Part shown: positions 1 through 5,291 of the stretch, piece after piece | Layout: every line of letters begins with the position of its first letter | Position numbering within the stretch: the first letter of the stretch is position 1 | NCBI GenBank assembly: GCA_964487555.1 | Contig: CAZART010000192.1 | Location: 1 to 6,954 of the forward strand | Source of the DNA: CAZART01 sp964487555 | GTDB lineage: Bacteria > Bacteroidota > Rhodothermia > Rhodothermales > VXPQ01 | Length of the DNA stretch: 6,954 nt | Reading direction: 5' to 3' | The notes under the pieces: generated by a model | Seen by the model: only the letters and a program-made list of their open reading frames with translations | What the model was told of the DNA's origin: nothing | Database searches by the model: none | Program-made: the position numbers and the translations under genes

Positions 1-1
1 A

Positions 2-868
2 AGCGTGACCCCAGGCTCAACCACCAGCATCATGCTCGAAGTCCACTGTGTGGCGACCCAGTTTGAGCGGATTGCGTTCGTCACAGATCGAGACGGCAAT
101 CCGGAGATCTACACGATGAATGCCGACGGCACCGGACTCATTCGCCACACCAACAACACATCGCACGAGTCCGATCCTTCCTGGTCGCCCGACGGGTCGA
201 AAATCGCGTTTTACAGCGACCGGGATGGAAATAACGAGATCTACATCATGAATACCGGTGGTGGCGGACTCAAGCGCCTGACCGATCATCCGTTTAACGA
301 TATCTTCCCATCCTGGTCACCCGACGGATCGAAAATCGCCTTTTCGACTCGCCGTGACCGCAACCTGGAAATCTATGTAATGAATATCGACGGCACCGGA
401 CTCGTTCGCCTGACCAGTCACAATTGGATCGATAACGAACCTGTCTGGTCGCCCGACGGATCGAAGATCGCGTTCGTCTCTTACCGGGACGATAACCCGG
501 AGATCTACACGATGAATGCCGACGGCAGCGGGCTTGTCCGCCTCACCGACGAACCGGAGTCCGATTTTTCTCCCGCATGGTCACCCGACGGGCAGATGAT
601 TGCGTTCGTCTCCTACCGGGACGGTAACGGCGAAATCTATACGATGAATGCCGACGGCAGCGGGCTTGCTCGGCTCACCGACCATGCGGCGGATGATCTC
701 GCTCCTTCCTGGTCACCCGACGGGCAGACGATCGTATTTTTCACAGACCGTGACGGCAATTATGAAATCTACTCGATGAGTGCAGGCGGCACCGGGCTGC
801 TCACCAACCTGACTACGGATCCGGGTGACGACGTAGTGCCTCTATGGGGTCCGTTACTAAATCGGTAA
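2..868 (+). CDS. TolB-like/PD40 WD40-like six-repeat beta-propeller protein, 5'-partial
   Basis: The frame is open to the left edge of the window, so the N-terminus is missing. A GTG at 5 is available but is probably internal. The first ~20 residues (V.PGSTTSIMLEV.C.A) resemble the end of the Ig/PEGA-like linker that often precedes PD40 repeats in secreted proteins of environmental bacteria. Six repeats follow from 68. The first five are exactly 44 residues and share the pattern (I)AF.(S/T).RD.N.EIY.MN.DG.GL.RLT....D..P.WSPDGS. The sixth ends in PLWGPLLNR just before TAA. This is the PD40/WD40-like repeat of the TolB C-terminal propeller. Six such repeats can close a six-bladed propeller, usually extracytoplasmic and used for protein or glycan binding. 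No catalytic domain is visible. It is not TolB itself: no TolB N-terminal domain or tol-pal neighbours are seen. The family call is firm, but the substrate and role are unknown. Confidence 0.9.
   Translation, partial: SVTPGSTTSIMLEVHCVATQFERIAFVTDRDGNPEIYTMNADGTGLIRHTNNTSHESDPSWSPDGSKIAFYSDRDGNNEIYIMNTGGGGLKRLTDHPFNDIFPSWSPDGSKIAFSTRRDRNLEIYVMNIDGTGLVRLTSHNWIDNEPVWSPDGSKIAFVSYRDDNPEIYTMNADGSGLVRLTDEPESDFSPAWSPDGQMIAFVSYRDGNGEIYTMNADGSGLARLTDHAADDLAPSWSPDGQTIVFFTDRDGNYEIYSMSAGGTGLLTNLTTDPGDDVVPLWGPLLNR
68..865 (+). repeat. Six tandem coding repeats, 132-bp period (PD40 units)
   Basis: Units begin at 68, 200, 332, 464, 596 and 728. The GACGG of each WSPDG motif falls at 191, 323, 455, 587 and 719, exactly 132 bp apart. 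Units 4 and 5 are nearly identical at DNA level around EIYTMNADGSGL, with a shared stretch reading GATGAATGCCGACGGCAGCG. This suggests recent duplication or gene conversion. Earlier units differ mainly at third codon positions and in the variable loop between RLT and the P.W motif. Confidence 0.9.
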
Positions 869-869
869 G

Positions 870-1137
870 ACGATCGCCCGTCGTCTACCTCATTCGCACC
901 CGCTACCGCGAGGTGCCGAACCTCGTGCGCATGGACGCCGGCTTCTTTGACCAGCAGCTCATGCGAGAGCTCGAGATGCTCGGCGTGGGGTACCTCATCG
1001 GCGGCAAGCTCTACGGCGACGTTCTCGAGGCAGGGGAGACGGTTGAGGCCTCCGATTGGAGCACGTACACAAACGACCATCAAGGTCACGCCGGGCGAGG
1101 GGCTGATATAACGAGCAGGCTCACCTTTACCACTTAG
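870..1137 (+). pseudogene. Fragment resembling a DDE transposase (IS1380/IS4-like)
   Basis: An open frame runs through 844-1137. Its part from about 875 reads VVYLIRTRYREVPNLVRMDAG and continues FFDQQLMRELEMLGVGYLIGGKLYGDV. The segment (V/I).R(M/L)D.GFF...L...LE.LGV.YL.GGKLY is typical of the second catalytic-aspartate region of IS1380-type DDE transposases. The putative catalytic Asp is in RMDAGFF at about 931-951. A full transposase is over 400 aa. Here there is no N-terminal domain and no C-terminal Glu region, and the similarity fades by about 1065. I therefore read it as an insertion-sequence relic beside the propeller gene. No terminal inverted repeats or target duplications were found. 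The family assignment is from memory of motifs and moderately uncertain. Confidence 0.5.
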
Positions 1138-1283
1138 CGGGGCCTCATTCGGCCTATTCGGGCCTGACGCAAGTGTTCGGCTATGAAACACTCATTGTGC
1201 GCCCGCACACAGGATGCGCTCGAACTCGGTGAAGGCCATGTGTGCGCGTGCGGACGGCACTGAGTTGCGACTCGGACGCGCCG
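1138..1283. other. Short non-coding stretch between IS relic and ridA-like gene
   Basis: No convincing gene, RNA or terminator is seen here. A run of three GGCCT-type words (GGGGCCTCATTCGGCCTATTCGGGCCTG, about 1139-1166) gives a weak repeat. The stretch may include decayed transposon sequence. Confidence 0.4.
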
Positions 1284-1844
1284 CTAGTCCTGCGCCACCT
1301 CCACGATCATCTCGATCTCCACGGCAATCTGGTCCGGCAGCGATCCCATGCCTACCGCCGACCGCGCGTGGCGTCCGCGGTCACCGAAGACCTCCACCAT
1401 CAGATCAGAGAACCCGTTGATCACTTTCGGATGATCTCCGAAGGTGGAGTCTGCGTTAACCATTCCGAGGACCTTCACGATACGACTTACCTGATCGAGA
1501 TCGCCGATCTCCCCCTTCAGTGCGGCAAGCAGATTAATGCCCGTCAGACGCGCGGCCGCGTAGCCCTCCTCAATAGTAAGATCCTGCCCGAGCTTTCCTG
1601 TGACCAGCGATCCGTCGGCCCCGAGCGGGCCCTTGCCCGACAAATAGATCAGATTGCCTGTGCGTACGGCGTTGACGTAGTTGGCGATTGGGGGTGACGC
1701 GGAGGGGAGATCGATGCCGAGGCGCTCGAGGCGGGCTTCGACGTCCTCGGCGCCTTCCTGGGCGTGTGCGGGCGATGTCACGGTGCAAACGAAGAATACG
1801 AGTGCAGGGGTTATGAATGTAAGGATCCGGAGGATGCGTTTCAT
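1284..1844 (-). CDS. Exported RidA/YjgF/YER057c/UK114-family protein
   Basis: The gene encodes 186 aa from an ATG at 1844 (MKRILRIL) to TAG at 1284-1286. Residues 1-28 form a signal peptide: KR near the N-terminus, a hydrophobic core ILTFITPALVFFVCTV, then SPAHA|QE. Residues ~33-186 are a Rid-family fold of the longer type, with NYV.AVRTGNLIYLSG at 55-70, GKLGQDLTIEEGYAAARL at 83-100, VSRIVKVLGMVN at 119-130 and HARSAVGMGSLP....VEIEMIVEV at 159-183. Arg161 matches the Arg that binds the substrate carboxylate in RidA enamine/imine deaminases. E. coli RidA is about 128 aa and cytosolic, so an exported, longer member need not be a housekeeping 2-aminoacrylate deaminase; its substrate is unknown. 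The start was chosen because it gives a complete signal peptide. The frame remains open upstream through repeats and the gap, but that part is low-complexity. No clear ribosome-binding site precedes the ATG. An 11-bp tandem repeat array lies just upstream. Confidence 0.9.
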   Translation of the reverse strand: MKRILRILTFITPALVFFVCTVTSPAHAQEGAEDVEARLERLGIDLPSASPPIANYVNAVRTGNLIYLSGKGPLGADGSLVTGKLGQDLTIEEGYAAARLTGINLLAALKGEIGDLDQVSRIVKVLGMVNADSTFGDHPKVINGFSDLMVEVFGDRGRHARSAVGMGSLPDQIAVEIEMIVEVAQD

Positions 1845-1864
1845 GCGGGTGCGGGTCGTAATGG

Positions 1865-2015
1865 GCTCGTGACGAGCTCGTGATCGGCTCGTGATNNNNN
1901 NNNNNNNNNNNNNNNNNNNNNNNNNNNNNNNNNNNNNNNNNNNNNNNNNNNNNNNNNNNNNNNNNNNNNNNNNNNNNNNNNNNNNNNNNNNNNNNGCTCG
2001 TGATCGGCTCGTGAT
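1865..2015. repeat. 11-bp tandem repeat array (GCTCGTGATCG) around the assembly gap
   Basis: Left of the gap the units are GCTCGTGACGA (1865-1875), GCTCGTGATCG (1876-1886) and GCTCGTGAT (1887-1895). Right of it are GCTCGTGATCG (1996-2006) and GCTCGTGAT (2007-2015). The same unit in the same phase on both sides implies that the array continues through the gap and caused the assembly break, so the true copy number is unknown. The array lies ~20 bp upstream of the ridA-like start codon, inside its probable leader or promoter. A 13-bp imperfect palindrome, GCTCGTGACGAGC (1865-1877), sits at the gene-proximal edge. Confidence 0.9.
1896..1995. other. Assembly gap of 100 N
   Basis: Exactly 100 consecutive N are present, the conventional scaffold-gap placeholder. 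Real length and content are unknown, but both flanks are the same 11-bp tandem repeat, so at least part of the gap is repeat. Any frame read across it is meaningless. Confidence 0.97.
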
Positions 2016-2181
2016 GGATAAAAGGTACGATATGGATTGCACATCCGTGATATCGTCCATCCTCACAACCTTCCTCACCGGAAAGGATACGTTCCATGCC
2101 GAGCTCTTCGACGGCGCCGCCGGCCCGATAGATCGTCGCCTGCCGCTGGATGGGATCGATCAGCCAGGCGAGGCGACAACC
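2016..2181 (-). pseudogene. Remnant of Uma2-family (DUF820) endonuclease, C-terminal end
   Basis: On the minus strand from 2181 the frame reads GCRLAWLIDPIQRQATIYRA followed by GGAVEELGMERILSGEE. This matches the C-terminal half of the Uma2-type PD-(D/E)XK fold, where family members typically read 'NGCRLGWLIDP....V.IYR.G.....L.....LSGE..LPGF.LDL..I'. After LSGEE the expected ending is not recognisable (GCEDGRYHGCAIHIVPF), and the frame runs into the 11-bp repeats. Upstream of 2181 the similarity stops abruptly (TRVR and before). Full-length Uma2 proteins are ~180-200 aa; only ~40 residues are recognisable here, with no start codon or catalytic core. It is therefore a decayed fragment, whose lost portion may lie in or beyond the gap or may have been deleted. 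Uma2 genes are abundant, poorly characterised accessory nucleases. Confidence 0.55.
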
Positions 2182-2368
2182 GCGAACGCGGGTGTGGTAA
2201 GGAGGAGGTAGCGACGCCCCTCCACAATGTTTTTCAGCAGCCTATGATCGCAAGGCCTGCGCCGCGCAGCGGAATTTCTTATTTTTCTAGGCCGCCCGCG
2301 AAATGTGCGAAATTCGATATCTGATCCAAGCCTCCTCGGAAGCAGCGCCGGGGTGATAGACGCAACAC
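2182..2368. other. Non-coding region upstream of the hydrolase gene
   Basis: No coding frame with recognisable similarity was found. The stretch contains a small hairpin CTGCG-CCG-CGCAG (2257-2269) followed by a T-rich tract (ATTTCTTATTTTTC). It also holds a 9-bp-spaced direct repeat of GCGAAAT (2298-2304 and 2307-2313), about 56 bp before the hydrolase start. The promoter of the plus-strand gene set probably lies here, but no sigma-70-type -35/-10 pair is convincing. Confidence 0.35.
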
Positions 2369-3649
2369 ATGCCAGGAACGCCTCAATCCCGCCGAGAATT
2401 TATCCAGTGGCTTGCCGGCACGGGAGTTGTCGTGGGATGCGGGACAGGCTTTCACGACGCCGTGCTCGAACCTGCCGGACGCGGCGCGGCCGTTCGACGA
2501 GCGGCCGCCTCGTGGAATGCAGAAAGGACCGATCCACACATCGGCAACCTCTATCCCTTTGTTCAGAAGCAGGCGGACCGGTCTCCACTCGAGCTTTCAT
2601 TTCTGCGCCCCGAGTTCAACGATCTGGCATCGTGGCAGGAGGAGGCTCGAGCACGAGTCTTCCGGCATCTCTTCTACGAGCCGCCGCCCGTGGAACCGCA
2701 GCCCGAAGTCGTCCGCCGCACGGATCGCGGCGCCTACATCGAAGAGGTGCTCACGTTTCGTACGACGCCGGACCTGCGCGTTCCGGCCCGTCTTCTCATC
2801 CCTAAGGATGCCGAGACTCCCGCACCGGCCGTCGTCGTCCTGCATTGCCACGGCGGATTGTACCTCTGGGGCGTCGAGAAGATGCTGGAGATTGAGGACG
2901 AGCATCCGATGCTTACCGAGTTCAAAGCGAGCCTGTACGAAGGCGCGAGCATCGCCTCGGAGCTGGCGCGGCGCGGCTATGTCGTCATCACGATCGATAT
3001 GTTTTACTGGGGGCAGCGCCGGATGCTTTTGGACGACGATCCTTCCGAGTATCGGGATCGCCGAAGCATGAGCCGCGAGCACGTTGCCGCCTTCAATCGG
3101 CGCTCGCAGCAGGGAGAGCAGCTCATGGCTCGGAGCCTCTTTACCGCCGGGATCACGTGGCCGGGAATCGTGCTCTGGGACGACATCCGAACGATCGACT
3201 ACCTGGCCTCCCGCCCGGAGGTCGACAGCTCCCGGCTCGCATGCGTGGGACTTTCGGTGGGAGGGTACCGAAGCTTCCTGCTGGCCGCGCTGGACGAGCG
3301 CATAAAGGCGGCCGTCGACGTCGGCTGGATGACCTCGTACGCCTCGCAGATCGAGCGACACGTCGTCAATTCGATCGGCTTCACGTTTCACATCATCGGT
3401 CTGTACCGTTACATGGATCTGCCGGACCTTTCCGCGCTGATCGCGCCGCGTGCCGTCATGGTCATGAACGGATCTCGAGACGCACTTTTCGATCAGGGCG
3501 GCATTCAGGCCGCTTTCCGGAAGATCGAGGCCTGCTACGACAAGGCTGGCGTCCCCGAAGGGCAGCGCACGCGCCTGTTCGACGTGCCGCACGAGTTCAA
3601 CCGCGAAATGCAGCACGAGGCCTGGCAGTGGCTCGAGCGGTGGGTTTAG
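2369..3649 (+). CDS. Tat-exported alpha/beta hydrolase (dienelactone hydrolase-like)
   Basis: This 426-aa protein starts at the first ATG after an in-frame TAG (2357-2359). The leader has a twin-arginine motif S7-R-R-E-F-I12, then WLAGTGVVVGC. V21-V22-G23-C24 fits a lipobox, so it may be a Tat-exported lipoprotein. The hydrolase domain covers about 120-426: strand and oxyanion region VVVLHCHGG (155-163), nucleophile elbow G-L-S296-V-G-G, acid region NGSRD371ALFD and catalytic His in DVPH408EF, so a complete Ser-Asp-His triad is visible. The insert before the nucleophile (ITIDMFYWGQRR, 208-218) and the tail resemble dienelactone-hydrolase or acetyl-xylan-esterase-like enzymes acting on carboxylic esters or lactones. 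The substrate is unknown. It precedes tctCBA by 89 bp on the same strand and could supply the transported acid. The ribosome-binding site is weak (GGGGTGAT). The fold and triad are firm; the operon link is inferred. Confidence 0.9.
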   Translation: MPGTPQSRREFIQWLAGTGVVVGCGTGFHDAVLEPAGRGAAVRRAAASWNAERTDPHIGNLYPFVQKQADRSPLELSFLRPEFNDLASWQEEARARVFRHLFYEPPPVEPQPEVVRRTDRGAYIEEVLTFRTTPDLRVPARLLIPKDAETPAPAVVVLHCHGGLYLWGVEKMLEIEDEHPMLTEFKASLYEGASIASELARRGYVVITIDMFYWGQRRMLLDDDPSEYRDRRSMSREHVAAFNRRSQQGEQLMARSLFTAGITWPGIVLWDDIRTIDYLASRPEVDSSRLACVGLSVGGYRSFLLAALDERIKAAVDVGWMTSYASQIERHVVNSIGFTFHIIGLYRYMDLPDLSALIAPRAVMVMNGSRDALFDQGGIQAAFRKIEACYDKAGVPEGQRTRLFDVPHEFNREMQHEAWQWLERWV

Positions 3650-3653
3650 GGGC

Positions 3654-3682
3654 CCGGCATCGCCGTCCTGCGGCGTAGCCGG
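3654..3682 (+). terminator. GC-rich intercistronic hairpin after the hydrolase gene
   Basis: CCGGC (3654-3658) and CGCCG (3661-3665) pair with CGGCG (3671-3675) and GCCGG (3678-3682). The result is a ten-pair, all-G/C stem with one 2x2 mismatch (AT/TA) and a 5-nt loop TCCTG. It starts 5 bp after the hydrolase stop codon. There is no U-tract afterwards, so it is not a standard intrinsic terminator. It could attenuate or stabilise the upstream message between the hydrolase and tctC. Confidence 0.35.
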
Positions 3683-3738
3683 ATCGGCCGGATCGCACGA
3701 ACACACAGCAAGATGATTTACGTTTACAACGACCTAGA

Positions 3739-4716
3739 ATGATGCCCCTCATGCGGATCACAGCCGCTCTCATCCTCGCTTTTTTCAGCCTTCATTGCGG
3801 AGGCTCGCCCGACGACCAGACGTCCTATCCGAGCCGTCCGGTCGCGTACGTCGTTCCGTGGGCGGCAGGCGGTGGAACGGATACCGTCTCCAGGATGATG
3901 GCGACCGTGCTCCAGGATTATCTCGGGCGGCCCGTGAACGTCCTCAACCGCACCGGCGGCGGCGGCGTGGTCGGCCATCTGGCGCTGGCGCAGGCGCAGC
4001 CCGACGGCTACACCACCGGCGCGATAACCGTGGAACTGACGATGATGCATCACCAGGGCCTCACCAATCTCACCTACGAGGAATACACGCCTCTCGCCCT
4101 CCTCGTCAACAATTTCGCCGCCGTCTCCGTTCGCGCCGATGCACCGTGGGACACGCTGGATGATCTTCTGCAGGATGTGCGCGCGAATCCGGGCCGCTTT
4201 CGCGCTTCGGGGACCTCACGCGGGGGCATCTGGGATCTCGCGCGAATCGGCATGCTGCAGGAGGCAGGATTGTCGTCGTCGGACCTGCCATGGATCCCGA
4301 GCCAGGGGGCGGCGCCCGCCTTTCAGGAGCTCCTTGCCGAAGGAGTAGACGTCGTGACGGCTGCGCTTGTGGAGGCAGGGCCGCTCCTGAAGGCCGGGCA
4401 GATCAAAGTGCTCGGGGTGATGGCCGACGAGCGGCTCGATGCTTTTCCGGACGTGCCCACGCTCCGGGAGCAGGGGTTCGACTGGACGATGAGCAGCTGG
4501 ATCGGCGTCGGGGCTCCTGCCGGCCTGCCGGATGCCGTGCGCAATCGCCTGTCGTCTGCCCTCGAGGATGCCGCCAAAGATGCGCAGTATGTCGAAGCGC
4601 TGGAGCGCGCCGGATTTAATCCGCAGTTTCTGACGGCCGATGAATTCGAGTCCTTCATTGCGGAGCAGGACAGCGTCAACGGAGCTTTGCTGCGCGCAGC
4701 GGGGATCTCCTCGTGA
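3739..4716 (+). CDS. tctC: Tripartite tricarboxylate transporter solute-binding protein (TctC/Bug family)
   Basis: The 325-aa protein has Bug-family hallmarks in order. YPSRPVAYVVPWAAGGGTD (30-48) is the first ligand loop and NRTGGGGVVGHLALAQAQPDGYT (70-92) the second. These are followed by PLALLVNN (118-125), WDTLDDLL (137-144), the hinge-side AGQIKVLGV (219-227), FPDVPTLREQGF (236-247) and GVGAPAGLP (256-264). It binds the extracytoplasmic substrate, usually a carboxylate, and delivers it to TctBA. The leader MRITAALILAFFSLHC|GGS looks like a lipoprotein signal with Cys20, although His at -1 is unusual for a lipobox. An anchored binding protein would suit a cell lacking a classical periplasmic pool. 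The first ATG (3739) is followed by others at 3742 and 3751; none has a clear ribosome-binding site, and M5 (3751) is an equally plausible start. The stop overlaps the tctB start. The ligand cannot be told from sequence. Confidence 0.93.
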   Translation: MMPLMRITAALILAFFSLHCGGSPDDQTSYPSRPVAYVVPWAAGGGTDTVSRMMATVLQDYLGRPVNVLNRTGGGGVVGHLALAQAQPDGYTTGAITVELTMMHHQGLTNLTYEEYTPLALLVNNFAAVSVRADAPWDTLDDLLQDVRANPGRFRASGTSRGGIWDLARIGMLQEAGLSSSDLPWIPSQGAAPAFQELLAEGVDVVTAALVEAGPLLKAGQIKVLGVMADERLDAFPDVPTLREQGFDWTMSSWIGVGAPAGLPDAVRNRLSSALEDAAKDAQYVEALERAGFNPQFLTADEFESFIAEQDSVNGALLRAAGISS

Positions 4717-5141
4717 GGACGCTGATCTCCGGCCTGCTCTGCACGCTCCTCGGAGCCGCGATCTGGTTCTACAGCGGCACCTTTCCCGAACTGCCTGAGG
4801 GATATCCGGGCCCCGGGCTCTTTCCCCGTATCATCGCCGCAGGTCTGCTTCTTTCCGGTCTGGCACTGCTCGCGCAGGGCGCTCGTCTGCGTCGGCAACG
4901 AGAGGATGCGGTCCTACGACCGGTGCCGGCAGGTCTCCTTCGCCTGGCAGGAGGGCTCCTGGTGGTGGTACTCTATCCATGGCTGAAGGGTGTGTCGGGC
5001 ACGATGGCGGCGCTCGCGCTGATCTGTCTGGCCGTCGCGTGGATGCTCGGAGTGAGCCTGCGCGTGGCTGTTCCGACGGCAATCGGCAGCGGGGTCCTCG
5101 TCTACCTGGTCTTCAGCGAGCTCCTCCGCGTTCCCCTCTGA
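4713..5141 (+). CDS. tctB: Tripartite tricarboxylate transporter small membrane subunit TctB
   Basis: The 142-aa membrane protein starts at GTG 4713, inside the 4-bp overlap GTGA with the tctC stop. This points to translational coupling and fixes the start. Hydrophobic segments are at about 4-20, 38-55, 76-92, 95-112 and 115-135. The motif GYPGPGLFPRIIAAGLLLSG (30-49) and the ending YLVFSELLRVPL are characteristic of TctB. It forms the small integral-membrane component that works with TctA. The length is normal for the family. The last base of its TGA stop is the first base of the inverted-repeat element that follows; joining the flanks of that element would still give TGA, so the protein would be unchanged by the insertion. 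Confidence 0.9.
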   Translation: MRTLISGLLCTLLGAAIWFYSGTFPELPEGYPGPGLFPRIIAAGLLLSGLALLAQGARLRRQREDAVLRPVPAGLLRLAGGLLVVVLYPWLKGVSGTMAALALICLAVAWMLGVSLRVAVPTAIGSGVLVYLVFSELLRVPL

Positions 5142-5260
5142 GTACACCATTTAGTTGCATCAGTCGCCGCTACGCGGCTCGTGTCGCAAATACGGAACGT
5201 ATCAGTGCCGCTGCATCGTGCTCCATCGAACCTTATACCGTACTTACGAGATGGTGTACT
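5141..5260. mobile_element. 120-bp inverted-repeat-bounded element between tctB and tctA (MITE-like or structured RNA)
   Basis: Perfect 10-bp terminal inverted repeats, AGTACACCAT (5141-5150) and ATGGTGTACT (5251-5260), enclose 100 bp of lower GC than the genes. Inside are further small palindromes: GCCGC-TAC-GCGGC (5166-5178), ATACG-GAA-CGTAT (5190-5202) and CGTA-CT-TACG (5239-5248). There is also an imperfect direct repeat, ATCAGTCGCCGCT (5159-5171) versus ATCAGTGCCGCT (5201-5212). No protein of note is encoded. Its position exactly at the end of tctB, in an operon where tctB and tctA are normally adjacent, suggests an inserted miniature transposable element. No target-site duplication is evident. 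The alternative is a folded intercistronic RNA with a closing stem that sets tctA expression. The repeats are certain; the interpretation is not. Confidence 0.6.
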
Positions 5261-5291
5261 AAGCCACGGATAGAGAACCACGACCGAAGCG

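Noticed and set aside
1865..2015. CRISPR array at the gap
   Set aside because: The units are 11 bp and directly adjoining, with no spacers and no cas genes nearby.
1845..2097. N-terminal extension of the ridA-like frame through the 11-bp repeats and the gap
   Set aside because: The frame across 100 N is arbitrary, the translated repeats are low-complexity (ITSRSR/HEPITS), and the ATG at 1844 gives a complete signal peptide.
2257..2285. Intrinsic terminator (CTGCG-CCG-CGCAG followed by a T-rich tract)
   Set aside because: The stem is only 5 bp with a 3-nt loop, the T-rich tract is interrupted, and no intact plus-strand gene ends just upstream.
2597..3706. Long open frame on the minus strand opposite the hydrolase gene (369 codons)
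   Set aside because: It has no recognisable motifs, its composition is rich in R/D/H/P as expected of an antisense shadow in GC-rich DNA, and the plus strand carries a clear enzyme with a catalytic triad.
3700..3738. Promoter directly upstream of tctC (AT-richer GATTTACGTTTACAACGACC)
   Set aside because: It matches neither a sigma-70 -35/-10 pair nor the Bacteroidota TTTG/TAnnTTTG pattern well enough to claim.
5141..5260. The inverted repeats as a plain rho-independent terminator of tctB
   Set aside because: The arms are 100 bp apart, no U-run follows the right arm, and termination here would cut tctA off from its operon.
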